In this document: positions 54,047 to 61,031 of the stretch, piece after piece | Layout of the letters: each line of letters starts with the position of its first letter | Position numbering within the stretch: position 1 is the stretch's first letter | Assembly: GCA_038106185.1 (NCBI GenBank) | Contig: JAYODE010000005.1 | Span: 83,541 to 147,540, forward strand | Length of the DNA: 64,000 nt | Origin: UBA4582 sp038106185 | GTDB lineage: Bacteria; Pseudomonadota; Gammaproteobacteria; Pseudomonadales; Azotimanducaceae | Direction of reading: 5' to 3' | The notes under the pieces: generated by a model | What the model was told of the DNA's origin: nothing | The model's database searches: none | The model's input: only the letters and a program-made list of their open reading frames with translations | Translations under genes and position numbers: made by a program

Positions 54047-54328
54047 CTACCTGAATCGAAACCGATTTTGGCTGGCTTTATTTTTCCAGCACGCGTCAGC
54101 AAAGCGCTGGACGAAATACACTCTTACGTCGGCTTGGCCGTATTCACATAAGTTAATGCTACAAGTCGCTTCATCTTGGTTAGCGGTGAGATACCAGATT
54201 AAGTCTCCTCTATGACCACCCAGATAGTTGACCGGATAAACCCAGAGATCGGCTACGTTTGGGTTTTTTGTGACATGCACGAAATATTTCGCGTCTGCAA
54301 AATTAAATGTTTGAAAAATGATTGCCAT
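54047..54328 (-). CDS. DUF6150-like small protein
   Basis: 93 aa from ATG 54328 (an upstream TTG at 54355 would add nine). The alternating pattern of short strands, ADLWVYPVNYLGGHRGDLIWYLT then DEATCSINLCEYGQADVRVYFV (landmarks split at residues 30-52 and 56-77), and a final Trp/Phe-rich stretch, resembles the DUF6150 family as I recall it. No enzymatic motif is visible. It lies between the sigma-54 activator and the T6SS promoter, on the activator's strand. A link to T6SS is suggested only by position. Confidence 0.5.
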   Translation of the reverse strand: MAIIFQTFNFADAKYFVHVTKNPNVADLWVYPVNYLGGHRGDLIWYLTANQDEATCSINLCEYGQADVRVYFVQRFADACWKNKASQNRFRFR

Positions 54329-54673
54329 ATCGGGGTTGTTATCTCCAGCTGACAAAGCGCATCAATCGCCCTCTTAGAACTGCACGAAGAGCGCGATGCC
54401 GTCTTGCCTTCTCAGGTATCTGGTAATCAGCATGGATAGAGTTTGCTCATGAGTCAAGGGATCTACAGCCCCAGATTTCGCTGTTTTCTTCTATGCTAAA
54501 AAAGCCTCAGTAGGGTTTTCAGGCCATACTTGGCAAAAATGGCGTTCTTACTGACCTTTGCGCGGATATGTAGCAGATGAGCAAGGGCAAATTTACCTCA
54601 ATCTAGTCTCTGCAGTGATTCGGAACATTCCTTCCAGGCCCCTAAAATCAAGCTTTTCCGCATCTCCTAGAAA
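54329..54673. other. Intergenic region upstream of the T6SS operon promoter
   Basis: Lies between the DUF6150-like gene (minus) and the -24/-12 promoter. It probably carries activator binding sites (enhancers) 100-300 bp upstream of the promoter, but I found no clear long inverted repeat. A -24-like TTGGCA at about 54530 is followed by GC only eight bases later and is not a proper -24/-12 match. Confidence 0.4.
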
Positions 54674-54690
54674 TTGGCATGCTGTTTGCA
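54674..54690 (+). promoter_or_regulatory. Sigma-54 (-24/-12) promoter of the T6SS operon
   Basis: TTGGCATGCTGTTTGCA matches the consensus TTGGCAC-N5-TTGCA. The GG (54676-54677) and GC (54688-54689) are separated by exactly 10 bases. Transcription would start near 54701, about 30 bases before the first gene (ATG 54730). A GAFTGA-type activator is encoded 840 bp away, which agrees with a sigma-54-controlled operon. Confidence 0.85.
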
Positions 54691-54729
54691 ATATTCAACT
54701 CGACCGAAAACAAACCAGAAGGGAAGCCA

Positions 54730-55014
54730 ATGGCAAAGGATGTCGTAGCGGAATTTGTAAGGCCGATTAAAAAAAGTCATCACGGTAGCGGAGTAGACCA
54801 TGTTGCCCAAGACCTCTCAGATCACTTTTTTAACACGCCAGAAGCGGGCGATACCTTTGAGGGTATAGCCGACTGGTGGATCGCCCGTCAAAGGCGCAAG
54901 AACGCCGACTCGGTTGTTCGCAGCGCGCTAGATAGGCTAGTAGAAGAAGGAAGGGTTATCAAGCGGTTATATGGTGAAAGAGAGTTGTATGTATCGAGCT
55001 GGACTGAACAATAA
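54730..55014 (+). CDS. Small winged-helix-like protein, first gene of the T6SS operon
   Basis: 94 aa from ATG 54730, with GAAGGGAAG nine bases upstream. The frame opens earlier at 54679, but that would overlap the promoter. TFEGIADWWIARQRR, SVVRSALDRLVEEGRVIKR and YGERELYVSS form a helix-turn-helix-wing pattern (residues about 42-92), so DNA binding is plausible. No family is recognised with confidence. It lies 47 bp before the tssB-tssC fusion gene and directly downstream of the sigma-54 promoter. It may tune expression of the operon itself (inference). Confidence 0.7.
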   Translation: MAKDVVAEFVRPIKKSHHGSGVDHVAQDLSDHFFNTPEAGDTFEGIADWWIARQRRKNADSVVRSALDRLVEEGRVIKRLYGERELYVSSWTEQ

Positions 55015-55061
55015 TTCTAAACGTAAAGCTCGGTCGTTACTGAGTATGGGAGGAGTAAAGT

Positions 55062-57188
55062 ATGAGTAGTACACAACACAAGCTATCTCGGGTTCGACCA
55101 CCGAGAGTGCACATTACATATGACGTGGAAACGGGTGGTGCCAAGGCTCGAAGAGAGATCCCTTTTGTTGTGGGTGTTTTTGCCCCGCTGGCGGCTCAGT
55201 CCACCAAGGTAGCGAAAAGCCTGGCAGATAGGAAGATGGTCGCCATTGATCGAGATAATTTCGATGCGATTATGGCCTCCATCGAGCCAAGGTTGTCTTT
55301 CTCGATTCCCAGAGTCGGCAGCGATGAGGCTGGTAACATTCCGGTTAGTTTAGTGTTCCGCGCTTACGAGGACTTCGAGCCTCTTAATCTCGTGCTTCAG
55401 GTACCTGACATTGCTCTGCTGTTTCATCAACGGTCACGCCTGAGAGATATGCTCGCCAAGCTCGATGGTAACGACGTCCTGGTCGCACATTTGGAATCCA
55501 TTATCGCCAATTCTGATCGGCGAGCTGCGTTCCAGGGAGTACTTGAGAGTGCGCGAGAAGCGATAGAAAATGCGCGCAGCCTAAAGCATCTCTCAGATCG
55601 CGAAGCGGCTGTACTCAAGGCCGTTGCAGAAAGTGATCGTGTACCAGGCTCTGAGATCGGAGACCTGTTCACGCGAAGCCGTATGATTCTTGAGCAAGCT
55701 CAGACTGCTTATGCGTTGGAAATGCTTGAAGAGTTCGTTCATCAATTTTTATCTAATGCTGATGATACTGTAACGAGCATGAATATAGCGGCTTTAATTA
55801 GCCGTCGTATAGCGCAGCTTGATGGCATGGTTAGTCGTTTATTGAATCGAGTGATTCATAATCCAGATTTTCAGGCTCTTGAGGCAAGTTGGAGAGGTCT
55901 GCACTATTTGGTGATGAAAACAGAGACAGGCCAGAAACTTAAAATTAGAGTGTTGAATGCGACTTTTGATGAATTGTACAAGGATCTCGATAAGGCAGTC
56001 GAGTTTGACCAGAGTAACTTGTTCAAGATCGTCTATGAGCAGGAATTCGGAACCTTTGGTGGAGAGCCTTACAGCATTTTGATCGGCGACTATCAAATTG
56101 GTCGTTCTGCAAGAGATATAGAGTTCGCCGAAAAAATTAGCAACCTGGCAGCAGCGGCGCATGCGCCTTTCATAAGTAGCGCTTACTCTCGCTTGTTCGA
56201 TTTAGAAGATTTTGATGGTTTGCATAAGCCACGCGACCTAACCAAGCTTTTTGAAAGCGCTGAGCTGATAAAATGGCGCGCATTCCGAGAGACTGAAGAC
56301 TCTAGGTACGTCACTCTGACTCTGCCAAAAGTTCTACTGAGGTTACCTTATCACCACGAGAACAATCCCGCAGAAGGCGTTTATTTTGACGAGGATGTTG
56401 CCGTAACTCTTTACGAGTTGGACGAGCAAGGGGAAGTTGTTAGAGACTCTGCCGGGAACCCAATTGTACTGACAGACTCGGATGCGAGCGGGGTAACAAC
56501 AGAGCGAGTAGCAAAGTCTGTTGATGCACGAAAGATGCTTTGGGGTAACCCAGCATTCATTTTGGGTCGAGTGATCACTAGGGCCTTTGAGCTTCATGGC
56601 TGGACTGCTGCTATCAAAGGAGTCGAGGGCGGTGGTTTGGTTGAGGGCCTGCCAGCCTATACTTACGAAACAGAAGATGGTGACATCAGTTTAAATTGTC
56701 CTACGCAAGTCGCCATTACCGACAGGCGTGAAAAGGAACTGAATGACCTTGGATTTATGGCGATTTGTCATTGTAAGGGTTCAGATAAAGCGGCATTTTT
56801 CGGCGGACAGACGACCAATAAAGCGCGTCAGTATCTTACCGAATCGGCGAACAAGAATGCGCAGGTTTCGTCAATGCTGCCTTATATGCTCGCATCTTCC
56901 AGATTCGCGCATTACATCAAGGTGATGATGCGAGAGCGAGTTGGGACCTTTATGTCTCGACAGAATGTCTCAGACTACTTGAACAGCTGGATTTCACAAT
57001 ATGTATTACTAGATGATGGCGCGCCGCAGGAGATGAAAGCGAAGTTTCCGCTCCGAGAGGCCAGGATAGATGTCACCGAAGTAGAGGACAGAGTAGGGGC
57101 GTATAGGGCGACTGTATTTTTACGACCACACTTTCAACTTGAAGAATTAACCGCGTCAATTCGTCTTGTTGCTGAGCTACCGGCATAA
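55062..57188 (+). CDS. tssBC: Fused TssB-TssC contractile sheath protein of T6SS
   Basis: 708 aa in one uninterrupted frame, with GGAGGAG eight bases before the ATG. Residues 1 to ~150 are TssB/VipA-like (PRVHITYDVETGGA, RREIPFVVGVF, LSFSIPRV, FRAYEDFEPLNL). About 55 residues of Glu/Arg-rich linker follow (151-205). Residues ~206-708 are TssC/VipB-like: HNPDFQALEASWRGLHYLV (267-285), SAYSRLFDLEDF, LLRLPY, KMLWGNPAF, RRPHF-type end RPHFQLEELTAS (688-699). Normally two proteins of ~165 and ~490 aa form the sheath heterodimer. Here one chain. Between TssC residues 440 and 490 lies an extra ~40-residue insert. No ribosome site was found for an internal TssC start. Confidence 0.95.
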   Translation: MSSTQHKLSRVRPPRVHITYDVETGGAKARREIPFVVGVFAPLAAQSTKVAKSLADRKMVAIDRDNFDAIMASIEPRLSFSIPRVGSDEAGNIPVSLVFRAYEDFEPLNLVLQVPDIALLFHQRSRLRDMLAKLDGNDVLVAHLESIIANSDRRAAFQGVLESAREAIENARSLKHLSDREAAVLKAVAESDRVPGSEIGDLFTRSRMILEQAQTAYALEMLEEFVHQFLSNADDTVTSMNIAALISRRIAQLDGMVSRLLNRVIHNPDFQALEASWRGLHYLVMKTETGQKLKIRVLNATFDELYKDLDKAVEFDQSNLFKIVYEQEFGTFGGEPYSILIGDYQIGRSARDIEFAEKISNLAAAAHAPFISSAYSRLFDLEDFDGLHKPRDLTKLFESAELIKWRAFRETEDSRYVTLTLPKVLLRLPYHHENNPAEGVYFDEDVAVTLYELDEQGEVVRDSAGNPIVLTDSDASGVTTERVAKSVDARKMLWGNPAFILGRVITRAFELHGWTAAIKGVEGGGLVEGLPAYTYETEDGDISLNCPTQVAITDRREKELNDLGFMAICHCKGSDKAAFFGGQTTNKARQYLTESANKNAQVSSMLPYMLASSRFAHYIKVMMRERVGTFMSRQNVSDYLNSWISQYVLLDDGAPQEMKAKFPLREARIDVTEVEDRVGAYRATVFLRPHFQLEELTASIRLVAELPA

Positions 57189-57217
57189 CAAATACACACT
57201 ATCAAGGAGATAGTTAA

Positions 57218-57769
57218 ATGGATCTAGTTTTATTGAAACCCGGTAATGTAGACATTCAAGACGATTATCTGAGCCTGATAGATGGCGAGGTAAACGGCGA
57301 GGATATGACCGGATGCATCGAGCTTGTATCTTGCAACTACGGTATGTCACAACAGATGACCACCGATGTAAGTAACCAAGCACGTACGTCTGGAAGACCG
57401 AATCTTAACGACATAACGGTTGTTAAATATTTGGATGTGTCTTCACCGGTATTGTACCGCCACTGTCTATCGGCTACACCGATAGATGACGGAGACGATG
57501 GTGAGCCAACCAAGATTTTCCTTTGCAGAAATGCGAACCAGGAAGGCGATGGCAATCTGATCGAGCCAATCATGGTTATCTCTTTATGGAACTGTATGAT
57601 TTCGTCAGTTCAGGCCCAGTCCCATCCAAATGATATGGCTACCGAGCAATTCACGTTGAATTACACGGATATCGAGTGGACGGCAGCGCATCAGGGTGTC
57701 AACGCAATGGTAACAGGATACCTTGGCTACAAGTGGAGTGTGTCCCGTAATCGACAGACAGTTGGTTAA
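57218..57769 (+). CDS. hcp: Hcp (TssD), inner-tube protein
   Basis: 183 aa, the hexameric ring protein that fills the sheath and is propelled into targets. The Hcp plan is visible: an N-terminal strand with IDGEVNGEDMTGCIEL, the SSPVLYRHCLSATPI segment, and the C-terminal QFTLNYTDIEWTA followed by GYLGYKW. The ribosome site AAGGAGA, ten bases before the ATG, is among the best in the operon, fitting the high copy number Hcp needs. 29 bp downstream of the fused sheath gene. There is no C-terminal toxin extension. Confidence 0.9.
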   Translation: MDLVLLKPGNVDIQDDYLSLIDGEVNGEDMTGCIELVSCNYGMSQQMTTDVSNQARTSGRPNLNDITVVKYLDVSSPVLYRHCLSATPIDDGDDGEPTKIFLCRNANQEGDGNLIEPIMVISLWNCMISSVQAQSHPNDMATEQFTLNYTDIEWTAAHQGVNAMVTGYLGYKWSVSRNRQTVG

Positions 57770-57772
57770 TCG

Positions 57773-58192
57773 ATGCGTTACTTGTTTGATCGCCTGTGCT
57801 TTCCTGGCAGAAAGGAGGACGGTGATGTTGGTGTCAGAGGTGATGCTTTAGTCGCCTCTGTCACTAACGAAATCTACAGAATAACCAGCCAAAGGCAGTA
57901 TTTTACTGGCTTCAAGCAGAGAGATGAGAATACTTCTTTGCAGGCGACAGTGCTGGATTTTGGCATCTCAAGAGCAATAGGAGAGCCTGTCAATATGGAA
58001 TCTGGGCGAAGAATCGCACTTGAAATCCGACAGGCTATTCTTGCGCATGAACCACGTTTGTTGCGACCACAGGTTACTTTCAAGGTTGCGAAGTCTCAGT
58101 CGGGAACTGCCCTGTTTGATGTATCGGGCTACTTGGACAGAGGTGATCAAGTTCTTCTGTACAAAAGTCAATTCATGCTTGCAAAGGTCTAA
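57773..58192 (+). CDS. tssE: TssE, baseplate gp25-like protein
   Basis: 139 aa, homologue of phage T4 gp25 that seeds sheath assembly on the baseplate. The landmark EPR motif is at 93-95 (AHEPRLLRPQV), and MRYLFDRLCFP opens the protein in the usual way. It starts three bases after the hcp stop and has no clear ribosome site, so its translation probably depends on hcp. It is followed by tssF after two bases. Confidence 0.88.
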   Translation: MRYLFDRLCFPGRKEDGDVGVRGDALVASVTNEIYRITSQRQYFTGFKQRDENTSLQATVLDFGISRAIGEPVNMESGRRIALEIRQAILAHEPRLLRPQVTFKVAKSQSGTALFDVSGYLDRGDQVLLYKSQFMLAKV

Positions 58193-58194
58193 GT

Positions 58195-60039
58195 ATGTCG
58201 CGGTCAAACCAAGACAGGCTAAACGGATATTATCGAACTGAGCTAGATGCGCTTCGAGACTCAGGTCGTGAGTTCGCGCAGGCACACCCGAGCATAGCTT
58301 CGGAGCTCACGCTGTCATCGGGAGTAGCGCGCGACCCACACGTCGAGCACCTGATACAGTCATTTGCCTGGATGACGAGTCGCCTCAGAATGCAAATGGA
58401 GGCAGAGACCCGTAAGTTACCGACGATGTTGCTTGAGCAACTAGTACCAGGGATGATTGAAGCAAGACCTTCAATGTCTGTCGTAGAGTGCGAAGTTGAT
58501 GGGAGCGGAGCGGACCTGTCGGAAGGTTTTAGATTGAAAAAAGGTCTGAGCTTCGCGCCTATTAACGTGAAAGAAACAATTAGCCAATCAGGCCGATTGA
58601 AGCGCTGTAAATTTGCACTACCATTCGCTGCCCAACTTTGGCCTCTCAAGGTAGACGACGTGGTCACTAATCCGCGGCTTGAAGGCGCACACATATCCCG
58701 TCTTTTTAGAAAATCGCGTTCTTCACTGAAAATCGCGATGACCGTAAATGAAAGAGCGCGTTTGGATACGCTAAAGTTAGATGCACCGATACGATTTTAC
58801 ATCGACATGGAGGCTGTACTAGGCAATCGTCTATACGACTTTCTTGCATCGCAAGTCATTGGCATTGTGATTAGTGATGGGAAGGGTCAAGTAGTAAAGT
58901 CTTTTGACGCAAAGAACTTTAGGCTGTGTGGATTTGATGACCTGGAGCGAATGTCTGGATTGACAGGAGGACTCGATCTTGGAACCTCGATCTTGGCAGA
59001 TTTTTTTGCATTTCCGCAAAAATTTATGTTTTTTGAGATTGATCAGCTAGCTGACCTGGATCTGACCGTCTTTAAAATTGATGGTGAGGCGAAGATCAAT
59101 ATTAGCTTAGTTTTCAAGGACCAACTTCCTGCTCTTATCAGGTTTAGCAAAGATGTTTTTAAACTCAACTGCGTTCCTGTTATTAATCTGTTCGAGCATA
59201 CGACCGAACCCTTGACGATACACGAAAAGAGCTATCGTTATCGCTTAGTGCCCGACCGTTCCATGGGTGATAATATAGAGATACAGAAGATTACTGAAGT
59301 TTATGTGGTCGATAATAATGGTGTCCGCCATGTTATTGAACCCTATTTTTCTGTTCAGGAACCAAAGAAGCTTTCAGATGATATCTACTATGTAGTAGAA
59401 CGTGAAGAAGCCAGCGCGACCACTGGACCAGGAAGCGATGTATGGATATCTATATTCAGCCAGACAGATTTTGAACTGAATGGAATCTCGTTATATGCAA
59501 AGACAATTTGCAACAATCGATTATTAGCGGAACAAATAGGAGTCAACGATCGCTTGGCGATAATTGGTACTGCGCCAGTTAAATCCAGCCGCCTGTTGAG
59601 TCGACCCACGCGCTATTGTGCTGCAGAGCTGAATGAATCAGCATTGTGGAAATTGATGGCGACGTTGTCTCGTCATCATATTGCATTAGCTGCACCAGAG
59701 ACTGCAAAAGAAGCACTGCTTCTCTCTTTATCCCTAGGAGCCTCTGTTGACGACGAATCGTCACAAAACCTGATCGATAGCATAGTCAGCTTTACCGCTG
59801 AAGATGAGTACATTCCTTCGCGCAGTGGAGCCTGGCGTGGTTACCTTCATGGTTCAAAATATTTGTTGGTATTAAACGAAAGAACATTCGATGGTAGCGT
59901 GCTGATGATTGGCAGGATCATTTTGCATTTCTTATCACTTTTTTCACATATCAACAGCTCTTCTTCGCTGGAATGCTTCCTTGGCGAGCGGATGGTACAT
60001 AAATGGTCACCGATGACTGGACACAAGATCCTAGCATAA
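58195..60039 (+). CDS. tssF: TssF, baseplate wedge protein
   Basis: 614 aa. The N-terminal signature of the family is clear: GYYRTELDALRDSGREFA, HPSIASELTL, ARDPHVEHLIQSFAWMTSRLR and LLEQLVPGMIEARPSMSV (residues about 10-100). The rest shows the expected long beta-rich core. TssF joins TssG and TssE in the T6SS baseplate wedge and anchors the sheath base. It is slightly longer than many TssF proteins (~590). Its 3' end overlaps tssG by 37 bp. Confidence 0.92.
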   Translation: MSRSNQDRLNGYYRTELDALRDSGREFAQAHPSIASELTLSSGVARDPHVEHLIQSFAWMTSRLRMQMEAETRKLPTMLLEQLVPGMIEARPSMSVVECEVDGSGADLSEGFRLKKGLSFAPINVKETISQSGRLKRCKFALPFAAQLWPLKVDDVVTNPRLEGAHISRLFRKSRSSLKIAMTVNERARLDTLKLDAPIRFYIDMEAVLGNRLYDFLASQVIGIVISDGKGQVVKSFDAKNFRLCGFDDLERMSGLTGGLDLGTSILADFFAFPQKFMFFEIDQLADLDLTVFKIDGEAKINISLVFKDQLPALIRFSKDVFKLNCVPVINLFEHTTEPLTIHEKSYRYRLVPDRSMGDNIEIQKITEVYVVDNNGVRHVIEPYFSVQEPKKLSDDIYYVVEREEASATTGPGSDVWISIFSQTDFELNGISLYAKTICNNRLLAEQIGVNDRLAIIGTAPVKSSRLLSRPTRYCAAELNESALWKLMATLSRHHIALAAPETAKEALLLSLSLGASVDDESSQNLIDSIVSFTAEDEYIPSRSGAWRGYLHGSKYLLVLNERTFDGSVLMIGRIILHFLSLFSHINSSSSLECFLGERMVHKWSPMTGHKILA

Positions 60040-61031
60040 GTCGACTTAAGCGCTCGAGCGAGGAGTTTAACTTCTTCCAACTGGTTCGCTTGTTAAAGAG
60101 TCGAAAAATAGATGCTACTTTGCCCGTTAAGCTGAAGTTTTCGGGAAGTAATAGTCTTGCTTTTAAACCCAACTTTGTCGATGGTATCGATTTTAATAAA
60201 GTCGGAAATCAGCTAACAGCAACAATATCTACTAATGGCTTTCACCTGCTTGGGCAGCAGGGTCCTGTTCCCAACGTTTTCGTTGAGCAAATCGCGGTGC
60301 TAGGTAATCGAGGGCAAAACGGTGCCTCTGGATTTCTTGATATCTTCAACGATCGGATCACAAACGTCCTTTATGAAATCAAGAAGCATTTCAGTCCAAT
60401 GCTTTTCAATGGCGAAGAAGATGAGGCAAAGCTGTTCGCAGTATTCGAGGCAGTTTCTGGCGTGATTTCAGGCTCTGTGTTTGAATCGATTCAGCCAAAA
60501 AGATATTCGAGATTCTGGCGTAAATACGCTTATCTAATCAGTAATCGGCGAATTAGCTATTCTACATTTAAGGAAGTAATTGAGTCTGAAATAAATGCAG
60601 AAGTGCAGGTTGAGCCTGCGAGTGGAGGTTGGCGCGAATTAGGAGAGTCGTCCCAGGCTAAACTAGATGGCGACGCTCCGCTCAATTCATCACTATCCTT
60701 AGGTCGACGGTTCTGGAGTTATTCGAACTCCTTGGAACTGATCTTAACATTCGATAAATTTGATGATTATGCGAGGCATTTACCAAGCGGCGAAAATTAT
60801 AGTGACATAGTAGAGCTGTTAGCAATACTGTCAGACCTCTTCTTCGACATTGACCTGAAATACAGGTTGAATACGCAGCAAGTGCCTAGTTGTGAGCTGG
60901 GAGCGCCGCTTCATCTTGGTCAGACAACATGGCTCACTAAATGCCACTCGAATCGAAAAAACGTAGAAGGAGCTCGTTTGCACGTGACGCGCAAAGAGAT
61001 GCTGTTAACATTACAGGAATCTCTCGTATGA
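60003..61031 (+). CDS. tssG: TssG, baseplate wedge protein
   Basis: 342 aa. The N-terminal FNFFQLVRLLKS and the C-terminal ELGAPLHLGQTTWL are the two family landmarks. TssG forms a wedge with TssF and TssE. The ATG lies within the end of tssF in another frame, and the stop overlaps the vgrG ATG as ATGA (61028-61031). It keeps the usual tssE-tssF-tssG order. Confidence 0.9.
   Translation: MVTDDWTQDPSISRLKRSSEEFNFFQLVRLLKSRKIDATLPVKLKFSGSNSLAFKPNFVDGIDFNKVGNQLTATISTNGFHLLGQQGPVPNVFVEQIAVLGNRGQNGASGFLDIFNDRITNVLYEIKKHFSPMLFNGEEDEAKLFAVFEAVSGVISGSVFESIQPKRYSRFWRKYAYLISNRRISYSTFKEVIESEINAEVQVEPASGGWRELGESSQAKLDGDAPLNSSLSLGRRFWSYSNSLELILTFDKFDDYARHLPSGENYSDIVELLAILSDLFFDIDLKYRLNTQQVPSCELGAPLHLGQTTWLTKCHSNRKNVEGARLHVTRKEMLLTLQESLV

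Noticed and set aside
54530..54545. A second sigma-54-like site TTGGCAAAAATGGC
   Set aside because: GG and GC are only eight bases apart instead of ten. The site at 54674-54690 is a far better match.
55671..55725. Separate tssC start inside the fused gene
   Set aside because: ATG codons near residues 208 and 221 have no convincing Shine-Dalgarno sequence, and the linker is in-frame without a stop.
57218..57769. Hcp with toxin extension (evolved Hcp)
   Set aside because: The 183 residues agree with a plain Hcp fold. There is no extra C-terminal domain.
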